Origin: an uncultured Bacilli bacterium
GTDB lineage: Bacteria > Bacillota_I > Bacilli_A > RF39 > UBA660
Assembly: GCA_944363865.1 (NCBI GenBank)
Contig: CALVVN010000042.1
Location: 1-20,431 of the forward strand
DNA: 20,431 nt
Direction: 5' to 3'
Part shown: positions 7,017-14,852 of the stretch, piece after piece
How the letters are laid out: the number at the start of each line of letters is the position of its first letter
Position numbering within the stretch: the stretch's first letter is position 1
The notes under the pieces: generated by a model
Told to the model about the DNA's origin: nothing
The model's input: only the letters and a program-made list of their open reading frames with translations
Database searches by the model: none
Translations under genes and position numbers: made by a program

Positions 7017-8576
7017 ATGGACAATAATAAAAGATTGATTGTGTTAAGTGTTACAGGAGTTTTAATTCTAATAGTAGGTGTTGTTAATTTGACGTATTCT
7101 TGGTTTAGTACTTTAATTGAAGGTACTGGTGAACCTATTATTGTTACAACAGGTATATTAGATATTAAATATGAAGAAACAGAAAATATGAATGTTACTT
7201 TTGCAGAAGCAATATATGACGATAATAGAGCAACACAAGCATATAAAAATGTCTTTACAATTTCTCATGAAGAAAGAAGTAATATAGATGCTTGTTATAG
7301 TATTGATTTAAGTATAGATAGTATACAAGATAAGTTTAAAAGTGAATGGATAAAGTATGAATTATATGATGTAACTAATAATGTAAGCATAACTGGTATA
7401 AAAGACTTTAGTGAAGTAGTAGGACCTGGTATAATTCCTTTAGCAAGTAACTTGAGTTTAGTTGTAAATGATAGTGTACAATACGAGCTTAGAATATGGT
7501 TGAGTTATAGTGATACAGTTGATCAAACAAGTTTATTGCAAAATAATAGTGGGACTGCAATAAGTGCTCATATGAAAGTTTCAGCGGTTAATGGTAAGTG
7601 TCCTGATACATTATACGCACAGATACTAGAAGATAATCCAAATGTAGAAACAAGAAGTCGTTTTGATACAATATTTACAGAAAGCAATAACGGGAATACG
7701 ATATATAGCGCATCAGGCCAAGATGGCAAGATAACATATTACTTTGCAGGAACTGTTACAAATAACTATGTAAAGTTTGGAACAAATAGTAGTGGGCAAG
7801 AGTTATGGTGGAGGATAGTTCGTATAAATGAAGATAATAGTGTAAGATTAATATATGCAGGGACAAGTGCAACAGATACAGCAGCATTTATAAGTTCATC
7901 GCAAGTTTACAATACAGATTATAATAAAAGTATATATGCGGGATATATGTATTCATCTGGAGAACAATATGGGACAACTGAAAATAGTTCAATTAAAGAA
8001 GTTGTAGATGCATGGTATCAAACAAATCTATTAAATAATTATGATGGATATATAAGTAGAACTGCAATATATTGTAATGATAGAACAGTCGCAAATGATG
8101 GATGGAGCGAGTCGGGCGCTAATTTCAATTATAATACTTATGAAAGAGTGGTTACCAATAAAAATCCGGTGTTCAATTGTGATATTTTAAATGATAGATT
8201 TACAGCAAGTGAAACAGTAGGAAATGGAGCGTTAACATATCCAATAGGACTAATTACAGCAGATGAAATTTTATTTGCTGGTGGTACTTATGGAACAGCA
8301 AATTCAAATTATTATATAGCCCAGAATGCGTCAAGCGGAGCAAGTTATTGGTGGACAATGAGTGCAGATTATTGGTATAACAATTTTCCATATGTTTTAA
8401 GAATTGGTGGTTATACAGATACAGGTGGCTTAAGTGATAATAATGTATATAATGGTTTGGGCGTACGTCCAGTAATATCTTTAAAAGCGTGCGTTTTAGT
8501 TTCTGGGGGAGATGGAACAGCAAGTAATCCATATGTAGTAGGGATATCAAATGCGTGCTCAAGTGCTGAAAATTAA
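7017..8576 (+). CDS. Secreted/anchored surface protein, 519 aa
   Basis: N-terminal hydrophobic segment at about residues 7-27 after a short basic start (MDNNKR), then TYSWFST, as in camelysin/TasA-like secreted proteins with an uncleaved or SipW-type signal. Residues ~35-195 form a Ser/Asn/Asp-rich beta-strand region. Residues ~240-519 form a second domain running from NNYVKFGTNSSGQ and WWRIVRINEDNS to GLGVRPVISLK and DGTASNPYVV. This C-terminal pattern (WRIV at the start, xRPVISL near the end) resembles DUF6273-type surface modules seen in gut Firmicutes. Function is unknown, and a cell-surface or adhesive role is inference. There is no LPxTG motif, so membrane anchoring would rely on the N-terminal helix. 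It has its own promoter and a strong terminator. The 3' two-thirds use ATA, ACA and GCG codons more than the 5' part does. Confidence 0.7.
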   Translation: MDNNKRLIVLSVTGVLILIVGVVNLTYSWFSTLIEGTGEPIIVTTGILDIKYEETENMNVTFAEAIYDDNRATQAYKNVFTISHEERSNIDACYSIDLSIDSIQDKFKSEWIKYELYDVTNNVSITGIKDFSEVVGPGIIPLASNLSLVVNDSVQYELRIWLSYSDTVDQTSLLQNNSGTAISAHMKVSAVNGKCPDTLYAQILEDNPNVETRSRFDTIFTESNNGNTIYSASGQDGKITYYFAGTVTNNYVKFGTNSSGQELWWRIVRINEDNSVRLIYAGTSATDTAAFISSSQVYNTDYNKSIYAGYMYSSGEQYGTTENSSIKEVVDAWYQTNLLNNYDGYISRTAIYCNDRTVANDGWSESGANFNYNTYERVVTNKNPVFNCDILNDRFTASETVGNGALTYPIGLITADEILFAGGTYGTANSNYYIAQNASSGASYWWTMSADYWYNNFPYVLRIGGYTDTGGLSDNNVYNGLGVRPVISLKACVLVSGGDGTASNPYVVGISNACSSAEN

Positions 8577-8597
8577 TGGAACTGTGAAAACCCAAGT

Positions 8598-8633
8598 AAA
8601 ATAAAACACAACCTTTAAATTGTGTTTTATTTT
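8598..8633 (+). terminator. Strong terminator of the surface-protein gene
   Basis: A perfect 14-bp stem (8598-8611 with 8620-8633) around an 8-base loop, ending in TTTTATTTT. GTGAAAA (8584-8590) can alternatively pair with TTTTCAC (8630-8636). Confidence 0.75.
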
Positions 8634-8650
8634 CACGAAGCGACCACTTG

Positions 8651-8686
8651 ATTTTACATTAATTTGCATGAAAATTAATGTAAAAT
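8651..8686. repeat. Perfect 15-bp inverted repeat
   Basis: The 15 bases at 8651-8665 are perfectly complementary to 8672-8686 around a 6-base GCATGA loop. No T-run follows, so it is not a standard terminator. It lies 18 bases beyond the terminator of the surface-protein gene and upstream of the HNH remnant. Confidence 0.7.
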
Positions 8687-8743
8687 GTTGCCTATGCTTA
8701 TGTAGATTTTCAATGTTAGTTTGTAATATTATAATGTTCTTAG

Positions 8744-8977
8744 TATTCTATTGAAGTGATAGTTAAATTATATGTTGATTATATAATACTTGTTAAAAAA
8801 AGTAATCTTCAAACTTTGTGTGAGCGATGTAATAAGGGAAAAAGTAATAAGATTGAAAAAGATTTTGAAGATAATATGATATGTCCATTATGTGGTAACA
8901 AATTAGTAAATAGAAATAATCAATACGGTCTTTTTATTGGATGTAGTAAATATCCTAAATGTCGTTATAAAAGATAA
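8744..8977 (+). pseudogene. Truncated HNH nuclease with topoisomerase-type zinc ribbon
   Basis: The frame is open from after a TAG at 8741 to TAA at 8977; the first possible start is GTG at 8756 (73 aa). NLQTLCERCNKGKSN matches the C-terminal half of the HNH nuclease motif, including the Asn and the second CxxC, but the expected catalytic His pair and first part of the domain are absent. The preceding VDYIILVKK looks like a shortened, mutated version of the usual DHIIPxSKGG. The last 33 residues form a C4 zinc ribbon of the topoisomerase I tail type (CPLCGNKL, then GLFIGCSKYPKCRY). Such a ribbon is often fused to restriction-like nucleases. A TATAAT at 8730-8735 lies upstream but there is no clear RBS. 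It is most likely a 5'-truncated remnant; a short zinc-ribbon protein of its own is possible. Confidence 0.6.
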
Positions 8978-8990
8978 TGTTTAATATCGC

Positions 8991-9019
8991 TTGACACAAA
9001 ATAATGTTTGTGTCATAAT
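8991..9019 (+). promoter_or_regulatory. Near-consensus promoter of the xer-tdk-ppdK run
   Basis: TTGACA (8991-8996), 17 bp, CATAAT (9014-9019). This is the best -35 in the chromosomal part of the window. The normal start point, 7 bases after the -10, falls on 9026, the A of the ATG, implying a leaderless transcript. Confidence 0.75.
8992..9015. promoter_or_regulatory. Perfect palindrome overlapping the xer promoter
   Basis: TGACACAAA (8992-9000) and TTTGTGTCA (9007-9015) are exact reverse complements separated by 6 bp (ATAATG). The repeat spans from within the -35 into the -10. It is either an operator for a dimeric repressor or, given the 6-bp spacer and the adjacent gene, a binding/recombination core site for the tyrosine recombinase itself. 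Confidence 0.65.
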
Positions 9020-9025
9020 TATCTT

Positions 9026-9910
9026 ATGAAAATAAGTTATGTTGATTTTTTAAATTATTTGGAAAATGAAAGAAATTATTCTAAACTTACTATTAAAAGT
9101 TATAGGGAAGATTTAGAAGAGTTTTTGTTTGTAACTAAACTTAAAGATGTTTATTATGCTACTAATAGTGATATTAAAAGTTATTATAAGTATTTATATA
9201 GTAAAAATAATAGTACTGTTTCTAGGAAGATAAGTACTTTAAAAAGTTATTTTAAGTTTTTGAGTAAAAATAGTAATTATAAAAATATTATGGTTAATTT
9301 TAAACTTCCTAAAAGGGTTAAGTCTTTGCCTTCGTTTTTAAATTATAGTGATTTAGAAGAAATTATAGTTGAAAGTAGCGAAGGGGATTATGGTGAGAGA
9401 AACAGGCTAATTGTTGAAATGCTTTATGCAACTGGTGTTCGTGTTAGTGAACTTGTTAATATTAAAATAAGTGATATTGATTTTGATGAATGCGCAATAA
9501 GAATTCATGGAAAAGGTAATAAGGAAAGGTTTGTTTACTATGGTGAATATTGTGAAGAAGCTTTAAATAAATACGTTAATAATTTAAGGCGTAAATTGTT
9601 TGACAAAAATGGCTGTGAGTTCTTGTTCTTAAATAGATTTGGTGGTAAAATTAGTGACAGGTCTATAAGAAATATAATTAATAAGATACTTAAAAATACG
9701 AGTGTGAAAATGAATGTTCATCCTCATACTTTGAGACATACTTTTGCAACGCATTTATTAGCGCAGGGTTTAGACCTTAAGAGTGTACAATTTTTGTTAG
9801 GACATGAGAATTTGAGTAGTACTGAGATTTATACTCATGTTACTGATGAAATGTTAAGAAATGTTTATTTGCATAGTCATCCTAGAAGTGAGGAGGAAAA
9901 ACATGAGTAA
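9026..9910 (+). CDS. Tyrosine recombinase, XerC/XerD-like
   Basis: Site-specific tyrosine recombinase of 294 aa, the normal Xer length, which normally resolves chromosome dimers at dif with a partner. The N-terminal SAM-like core-binding domain spans ~1-85, with LENERNYSKLTIKSYRED near the start. The catalytic domain spans ~100-285 with the complete active-site set: Arg139 (ATGVRVSEL), Lys164 (HGKGNKER), His234 and Arg237 (HPHTLRHTFATHLL), His260 (LGHENL) and nucleophile Tyr269 (STEIYTHV). The ATG at 9026 is chosen because the family N-terminus aligns there; the upstream in-frame TTG at 9008 lies inside the promoter. There is no Shine-Dalgarno, consistent with a leaderless mRNA. Its last 8 bases overlap tdk. 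XerC or XerD cannot be assigned, and the palindrome at its promoter is unusual. Confidence 0.92.
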   Translation: MKISYVDFLNYLENERNYSKLTIKSYREDLEEFLFVTKLKDVYYATNSDIKSYYKYLYSKNNSTVSRKISTLKSYFKFLSKNSNYKNIMVNFKLPKRVKSLPSFLNYSDLEEIIVESSEGDYGERNRLIVEMLYATGVRVSELVNIKISDIDFDECAIRIHGKGNKERFVYYGEYCEEALNKYVNNLRRKLFDKNGCEFLFLNRFGGKISDRSIRNIINKILKNTSVKMNVHPHTLRHTFATHLLAQGLDLKSVQFLLGHENLSSTEIYTHVTDEMLRNVYLHSHPRSEEEKHE

Positions 9911-10514
9911 ATTATATTTTAGATATGGTGCGATGAATTGTGGTAAAACAACTCTTTTATTACAAGTTGCTAATAATTATGAAGAAAGAGGTATGAAAGT
10001 TGTTATTATTAAACCTTTTATTGATACGAAAGGTAATGATACTATAGTTTCTAGAATAGGCCTTTCTAGAAAAGTTGACTATTTGATTAGAGATTATGAC
10101 AATATAAAATCTTTTTTACATAATTGTTATGAAAATGATATATCGTGCGTATTAGTAGACGAAGCACAGTTTTTAAATAAGGAACACGTAGATGAATTGT
10201 TCTTATTTACTAAAAAATACAATATTCCAGTTATTTGCTATGGACTTAGAAGTGATTTTAAGACTGAGGCGTTTCCAGGAAGTTTAAGGCTTTTTGAAAT
10301 TGCTGATGTTATTGAAGAACTTTATACTATATGTAGATGTGGCAAAAGAGCAAAGTTTAATGGTAGAATTGTCAATGGAGAGTTTGTGAGTACTGGTAGT
10401 CAAGTTGCAATAGATGGAGTAGATAAGGTACAATATGAAAGTTTATGTGGTAAATGTTATTTAGAAAAGGTACTTAAAATTGATGTAAATAGTATAAATG
10501 AGGAGGAAAGATGA
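9903..10514 (+). CDS. tdk: Thymidine kinase (type II, zinc-lasso)
   Basis: Salvages thymidine to dTMP with ATP in the cytoplasm. The 203-aa protein has a P-loop variant GAMNCGKTT (9-17; most relatives read GPMFSGKS/T), the Walker B/catalytic DEAQF (86-90, Glu87), the substrate region YGLRSDFKTEAFPGS (113-127), and four zinc-binding Cys residues at 144, 146, 182 and 185 flanking the thymidine-binding lasso. The ATG at 9903 is inside the end of the xer gene and is preceded by AGGAGG at 9891-9896. It overlaps ppdK by 4 bp, so translational coupling across xer, tdk and ppdK is likely. Pairing with a recombinase gene is unusual but has no obvious functional meaning. Confidence 0.95.
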   Translation: MSKLYFRYGAMNCGKTTLLLQVANNYEERGMKVVIIKPFIDTKGNDTIVSRIGLSRKVDYLIRDYDNIKSFLHNCYENDISCVLVDEAQFLNKEHVDELFLFTKKYNIPVICYGLRSDFKTEAFPGSLRLFEIADVIEELYTICRCGKRAKFNGRIVNGEFVSTGSQVAIDGVDKVQYESLCGKCYLEKVLKIDVNSINEEER

Positions 10515-13147
10515 ATATGAAATATGTTTACATGTTTAGTGAAGGTAATGCTGATATGAGAAACCTTCTTGGTGGTAAAGGTGCTAATTTAGCTGAAATG
10601 ACTAACATTGGCTTACCAGTACCACAAGGTTTCACAATAACAACAGAAGCGTGTACTAAGTATTATGAAGATGGTTGTCAAATTAGTGAAGAGATTCAAA
10701 ACCAAATAAATGAGTACATAGTTAAAATGGAAGAAATTACTGGTAAAAAATTCGGTGATAAGGAAAATCCATTATTAGTTTCTGTTAGAAGTGGCGCTAG
10801 AGCAAGTATGCCTGGTATGATGGATACTATTTTGAACTTGGGTTTAAATGAGGAAGTAGTAAATACTTTAGCAGAGAAATCTGGTAATGCTAGATGGGCA
10901 TGGGATTGTTATAGAAGATTTATTCAAATGTATTCAGATGTTGTTATGGAAGTTGGTAAAAAATACTTTGAAGAATTAATTGATAAAATGAAAGAAAAGA
11001 AAGGCGTTAAACTAGATGTTGAATTAGATGCTGATGATTTAAAAGAATTGGCTAATCAATTTAAAGCTGAATATAAGGCAAAGATTGGTGCAGATTTTCC
11101 AGATGATCCTAAAGAACAATTAATGGGCGCTATTAAAGCGGTATTTCGTTCTTGGGATAATCCACGCGCTAATGTATATAGAAGAGATAATGATATTCCT
11201 TATTCTTGGGGAACTGCTGTTAATGTTCAATCAATGGCGTTTGGTAATATGGGCGATGATTGTGGTACTGGTGTAGCTTTTACTCGTGATCCAGCAACTG
11301 GTGAAAAAGGTTTATTTGGAGAGTTTTTAACAAATGCTCAAGGTGAAGATGTCGTTGCCGGTGTTCGTACGCCAATGCACATATCTGAAATGGAAGAAAA
11401 ATTCCCAGAAGCATTTGCTGAATTTAAAAAGGTGTGTAAAACTTTAGAAGAACATTATAGAGATATGCAAGATATGGAATTTACAGTAGAGCATGGTAAA
11501 TTATATATGTTACAAACTAGAAATGGTAAGAGAACTGCACAAGCTGCATTAAAAATTGCTTGTGATATAGTTGATGAAGGGATGCGTACAGAAGAGGAAG
11601 CTGTGTTGATGATAGATCCTCGTAACTTAGATACATTATTGCATCCTCAATTTGATACAAAAGCTTTAAAAGAGGCAAAACCAATCGGTAAAGGTTTGGG
11701 AGCATCGCCTGGTGCTGCTTATGGTAAAATTGTTTTCACTGCTCTTGATGCAGAAAAACGAGGAATGGGTGGAAAAGGAGAAAAAGTTATTTTAGTAAGA
11801 CTTGAAACATCTCCTGAAGATATTACAGGAATGAAAGCTGCACAAGGTATATTGACTGTTCGTGGTGGTATGACTAGTCACGCTGCAGTAGTTGCTCGTG
11901 GTATGGGTACTTGCTGTGTATCAGGATGTGGTGATATTCAAATGGATGAAGCTAAAAAAGAATTTAAGTTAGGTGGTAAAATATTTCATGAAGGGGATGT
12001 AATTTCAATTGATGGCTCAACTGGTAATATATATGATGGTCAAATTCCTACAGTTGACGCGACGATAGCAGGTGAATTTGGACGTGTTATGCAGTGGGCT
12101 GATAAATATAGAAAATTAGGCGTAAGAACTAATGCCGATAATCCTAGAGATACAAGAAAAGCTGTTGAATTAGGTGCTGAAGGTATTGGACTATGTCGTA
12201 CTGAACACATGTTCTTTGATGAAGAAAGAATACCAGCAATTAGAAAAATGATTTTAAGTGAAACGGTAGAAGATAGAGAAAAAGCTTTAGATGCATTAAT
12301 TCCTTTCCAAAAAAGTGATTTTAAAGCAATGTATAAGGAATTAAAAGGATTACCAATGACTGTTCGTTATTTAGATCCACCTTTGCATGAATTCCTTCCA
12401 ACAGAAGAAAAAGATATTGTAGCATTAGCTAAAGATATGGGAGTTACTGTAGAACATTTAAAAGCTAAATGTACTGAATTACATGAATTTAACCCTATGA
12501 TGGGCCATAGAGGTTGTCGTCTTGCTGTTACTTATCCTGAAATAGCTAAAATGCAAACTCGTGCTTTAATGGAAGCGGCTATAGAAGTTCAAAAAGAGGA
12601 TGGATATGATATTGTACCTGAAATTATGGTTCCGCTAGTTGGTGAAGTTAAAGAATTAAAATTTGTTAAAGATATTATTGTTGAAATAGCAGAACAAGTT
12701 AAGAAAGAATATAATTCAGATATGGATTACCATATTGGTACTATGATTGAAATACCTAGAGCGGCTTTAACTGCTGATCAAATTGCAAAAGAGGCTGAGT
12801 TCTTCTCATTTGGAACAAATGATTTAACTCAAATGACATTTGGATTTTCTAGAGATGATGCAGGTAAATTCCTTAATGCATATTATGAAAATAAAATATA
12901 TGAACAAGATCCATTTTCTAAATTAGATCAGACTGGTGTAGGGCAATTAGTGGAAATGGCTGCTAAGAAAGGAAAAGAAACTAGACCTAACATTAAATTA
13001 GGCATTTGCGGAGAACATGGTGGAGATCCATCAAGTGTAGAATTTTGTCACAATATTGGATTAACATATGTTTCTTGCTCACCATTTAGAGTACCAATAG
13101 CGCGTTTATCTGCTGCGCAAGCTGCTATCAAGTCCCACCAAAAATAG
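10511..13147 (+). CDS. ppdK: Pyruvate, phosphate dikinase
   Basis: Interconverts pyruvate + ATP + Pi and PEP + AMP + PPi, and is typically used glycolytically in anaerobes. The 878-aa protein covers the whole family: N-terminal ATP-grasp domain (GGKGANLAEM at 21-30; SVRSGARASMPGMMDT around 91-106; EHGKLYMLQTRNGKRTAQAALKI around 327-349), phosphohistidine domain (GGMTSHAAVVARGMG, His457 with regulatory-type Thr455), and C-terminal PEP/pyruvate barrel (IGLCRTEHMFF, SFGTNDLTQMTFGFSRDDAGKF, LGICGEHGGDP with catalytic Cys833). The ATG at 10511 overlaps the tdk stop (ATGA) but is only 4 bases from the AGGAGG at 10501-10506. The ATG at 10517 is 10 bases away and equally possible. No dedicated regulatory kinase gene is adjacent. 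Confidence 0.97.
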   Translation: MNMKYVYMFSEGNADMRNLLGGKGANLAEMTNIGLPVPQGFTITTEACTKYYEDGCQISEEIQNQINEYIVKMEEITGKKFGDKENPLLVSVRSGARASMPGMMDTILNLGLNEEVVNTLAEKSGNARWAWDCYRRFIQMYSDVVMEVGKKYFEELIDKMKEKKGVKLDVELDADDLKELANQFKAEYKAKIGADFPDDPKEQLMGAIKAVFRSWDNPRANVYRRDNDIPYSWGTAVNVQSMAFGNMGDDCGTGVAFTRDPATGEKGLFGEFLTNAQGEDVVAGVRTPMHISEMEEKFPEAFAEFKKVCKTLEEHYRDMQDMEFTVEHGKLYMLQTRNGKRTAQAALKIACDIVDEGMRTEEEAVLMIDPRNLDTLLHPQFDTKALKEAKPIGKGLGASPGAAYGKIVFTALDAEKRGMGGKGEKVILVRLETSPEDITGMKAAQGILTVRGGMTSHAAVVARGMGTCCVSGCGDIQMDEAKKEFKLGGKIFHEGDVISIDGSTGNIYDGQIPTVDATIAGEFGRVMQWADKYRKLGVRTNADNPRDTRKAVELGAEGIGLCRTEHMFFDEERIPAIRKMILSETVEDREKALDALIPFQKSDFKAMYKELKGLPMTVRYLDPPLHEFLPTEEKDIVALAKDMGVTVEHLKAKCTELHEFNPMMGHRGCRLAVTYPEIAKMQTRALMEAAIEVQKEDGYDIVPEIMVPLVGEVKELKFVKDIIVEIAEQVKKEYNSDMDYHIGTMIEIPRAALTADQIAKEAEFFSFGTNDLTQMTFGFSRDDAGKFLNAYYENKIYEQDPFSKLDQTGVGQLVEMAAKKGKETRPNIKLGICGEHGGDPSSVEFCHNIGLTYVSCSPFRVPIARLSAAQAAIKSHQK

Positions 13148-13178
13148 AGTGAGAATACACTCCAATAAATAAAAAATC

Positions 13179-13201
13179 AAAGAACCGAAAGGTTCTTTTT
13201 T
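13179..13201 (+). terminator. Terminator of the xer-tdk-ppdK operon
   Basis: AAAGAACC (13179-13186) pairs with GGTTCTTT (13191-13198) around a GAAA tetraloop, with the T-run continuing to 13201. It marks the end of the chromosomal backbone block, and the island-like DNA begins just beyond it. Confidence 0.85.
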
Positions 13202-13300
13202 CGTTGGAATAAAAGGATAAAATGGAAGGATGATAATATTATATAAATAATAAAAATGGGTTGGGTGGTGTGATGCCATAATAATAAATTTTTATGCAGG

Positions 13301-13332
13301 AAAGTAGCAATAAGGTTAGGGCTACTTTTTTT
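13301..13332 (+). terminator. Orphan terminator upstream of the XRE gene
   Basis: AAAGTAGC (13301-13308) pairs with GCTACTTT (13321-13328) around a 12-base loop, with Ts to 13332. There is no gene between the ppdK terminator and this one, so it either ends a short RNA, attenuates the leader of the XRE gene (ATG 38 bases downstream), or is left over from an element end. Confidence 0.6.
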
Positions 13333-13369
13333 GTTGGTGAAAAAGTAAAACGAAATGGAGGTAGATAGA

Positions 13370-13840
13370 ATGTTTTACATTAAACCTAATTTAAAGAATA
13401 TGTCTCAAGGAGCCAGACTTGAGTACATAAGAGAAGTCAGACATATGACTAAAGATGATGTGGCAGCTTATTTTGGATTTGGAGGAAAGGAACCAAATAA
13501 AACAATTCGTGAGTACGAAAACAATACTACTAGTCCAAGTCCAAGTAGATTGGAGGAATTAGCAAAACTATTTGAAGTAAGTATAGATGCAATTAGAAAA
13601 TATGATTTCACTAATCCAATAGATGAAATATATTATCAAATGTGGTTAGAAGAAGAGTTCCCATATTATCAATTTAATATTGAAATGGATTCTTTTTCTG
13701 GTAAACCATATAACATGAATGTTTATAATGGAATTCAAGAATGGAAGAAAATGAGAGAAAGGAGAGAAAACTATGATGTATCAGATGATGAATACTTAGA
13801 ATGGAAATTGAATTTTAAATTAGAAAATGAAATAAGATAA
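13370..13840 (+). CDS. XRE-family helix-turn-helix regulator
   Basis: A 156-aa cytoplasmic DNA-binding protein. The N-terminal XRE-type HTH spans about residues 14-74: GARLEYIREVRHMTKDDVA, then IREYENNTTSPSPSRLEELAKLFEV, the usual recognition-helix and helix-5 pattern. Residues ~85-156 form an acidic/aromatic tail with EYLEWKLNF, as in a family of HTH proteins common in Clostridia/Bacilli mobile DNA; the function of the tail is unknown. The ATG at 13370 is preferred because GGAGGT sits at 13358-13363; an in-frame ATG at 13355 overlaps that RBS. Lying directly upstream of the methyltransferase with its own separate promoter, it is a candidate controller of the restriction-modification genes, although it is longer than classical C proteins (about 80-100 aa). 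Confidence 0.85.
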   Translation: MFYIKPNLKNMSQGARLEYIREVRHMTKDDVAAYFGFGGKEPNKTIREYENNTTSPSPSRLEELAKLFEVSIDAIRKYDFTNPIDEIYYQMWLEEEFPYYQFNIEMDSFSGKPYNMNVYNGIQEWKKMRERRENYDVSDDEYLEWKLNFKLENEIR

Positions 13841-13845
13841 TAGTA

Positions 13846-13861
13846 TTTTTAACGGTAAAAA
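13846..13861. promoter_or_regulatory. Small inverted repeat before the methyltransferase promoter
   Basis: TTTTTA (13846-13851) and TAAAAA (13856-13861) flank ACGG, 15 bases upstream of the -10 box. It could be an operator for the upstream XRE protein. It is short and AT-only, so chance occurrence is possible. Confidence 0.3.
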
Positions 13862-13873
13862 TGTCGAAATTTA

Positions 13874-13882
13874 TGGTATAAT
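13874..13882 (+). promoter_or_regulatory. Extended -10 promoter of the methyltransferase operon
   Basis: TGG followed by TATAAT (13877-13882) forms an extended -10 element, and there is no recognisable -35 at the normal distance. An AAGGAGG RBS follows at 13900-13906 and the ATG at 13914. Confidence 0.6.
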
Positions 13883-13913
13883 TATATTTAGGAAAATTCA
13901 AGGAGGTTTTATT

Positions 13914-14852
13914 ATGGCTAACTTTAAATATATTGATTTATTTGCAGGAATAGGAGGAATTAGAAGACCATATCAAAAATTAGGAGGTACTTGTGTTTTT
14001 TCTTCGGAAATAGACAAATTTGCTATTCAAACATATGAAGCAAACTGGGGAGAAACACCTAGTGGAGATATAACAAAAATTGATGAAAAGGATATTCCTA
14101 GTTTTGATATTTTATTAGCAGGATTTCCTTGTCAAGCATTTTCAATTGCTGGTAAGAGAAAAGGATTTGATGATACTAGAGGAACAATGTTTTTTGAAAT
14201 TGAAAGAATACTTGAATATCATAAACCTAAATGTTTTATGCTAGAGAATGTAAAAGGATTATTAAGTCATGATAAAGGAAATACATTTAGAGTAATGAAA
14301 GATATACTAGAAAATAAATTGGGGTATAAAATATATTATCAAGTGTTGAATGCAAAAGATTTTGGTGTTCCACAAAATCGTGAAAGAATAATAATTGTAG
14401 GTTTCAAAAATCATGATATTAAATTTGAATTTCCAAAACCAACAGGTATTAAAACAAAGTTAGGAGATATTCTTGAAAAAGATGTTCCAGAAAAATATAC
14501 TATTTCAGATAAGATTTGGGCTAGTCATCAAAGAAGAAAAGAAATGCATAAAGCAAAAGGAAATGGATTTGGATATTCATTATTTAATGAAAAATCACCT
14601 TATACAAGTACAATATCTGCAAGATATTATAAAGATGGTTCTGAAATACTTGTTGAGCAAAAAGGTAAAAATCCAAGAAAATTGACTCCGAGAGAAGCTG
14701 CTAGATTACAAGGATTTCCAGACGATTTTAAACTAGTAGTAAGTGATTTACAATGTTATAAACAATTTGGTAATTCAGTTCCAACAAAAATGATAGAAGC
14801 AGTTGCGAACAATGTAATTAAAGCATTAGAGGATGGTGGAGAAATTGATTAG
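13914..14852 (+). CDS. DNA (cytosine-5) methyltransferase, Dcm-like specificity region
   Basis: Transfers a methyl group from SAM to C5 of cytosine in a short DNA target, protecting host DNA from the partner endonuclease. The 312-aa protein is compact but has every core motif: I DLFAGIGGIR (8-17), IV GFPCQAFS (70-77, nucleophile Cys73), VI ENVKGL (111-116), VIII QNRERIIIVGF (154-164), IX around RKLTPREAARLQGFP (255-269) and X QFGNSVPTKMIEAVA (284-298). The target-recognition region (~196-255) contains GFGYSLFN and TISARYYKDGSEILV, close to E. coli Dcm (GFGYGMV, TLSARYYKDGAEILI). This suggests inner-cytosine methylation of a CCWGG/CCNGG-type site; the exact target is inference. It overlaps the next ORF by 20 bp. 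Glycine is mostly GGA, unlike the GGT-rich backbone genes. Confidence 0.95.
   Translation: MANFKYIDLFAGIGGIRRPYQKLGGTCVFSSEIDKFAIQTYEANWGETPSGDITKIDEKDIPSFDILLAGFPCQAFSIAGKRKGFDDTRGTMFFEIERILEYHKPKCFMLENVKGLLSHDKGNTFRVMKDILENKLGYKIYYQVLNAKDFGVPQNRERIIIVGFKNHDIKFEFPKPTGIKTKLGDILEKDVPEKYTISDKIWASHQRRKEMHKAKGNGFGYSLFNEKSPYTSTISARYYKDGSEILVEQKGKNPRKLTPREAARLQGFPDDFKLVVSDLQCYKQFGNSVPTKMIEAVANNVIKALEDGGEID

Noticed and set aside
13294..13368. 24-codon ORF ending just before the XRE start
   Set aside because: It reads through the orphan terminator, has no clear RBS, and is too short to support.
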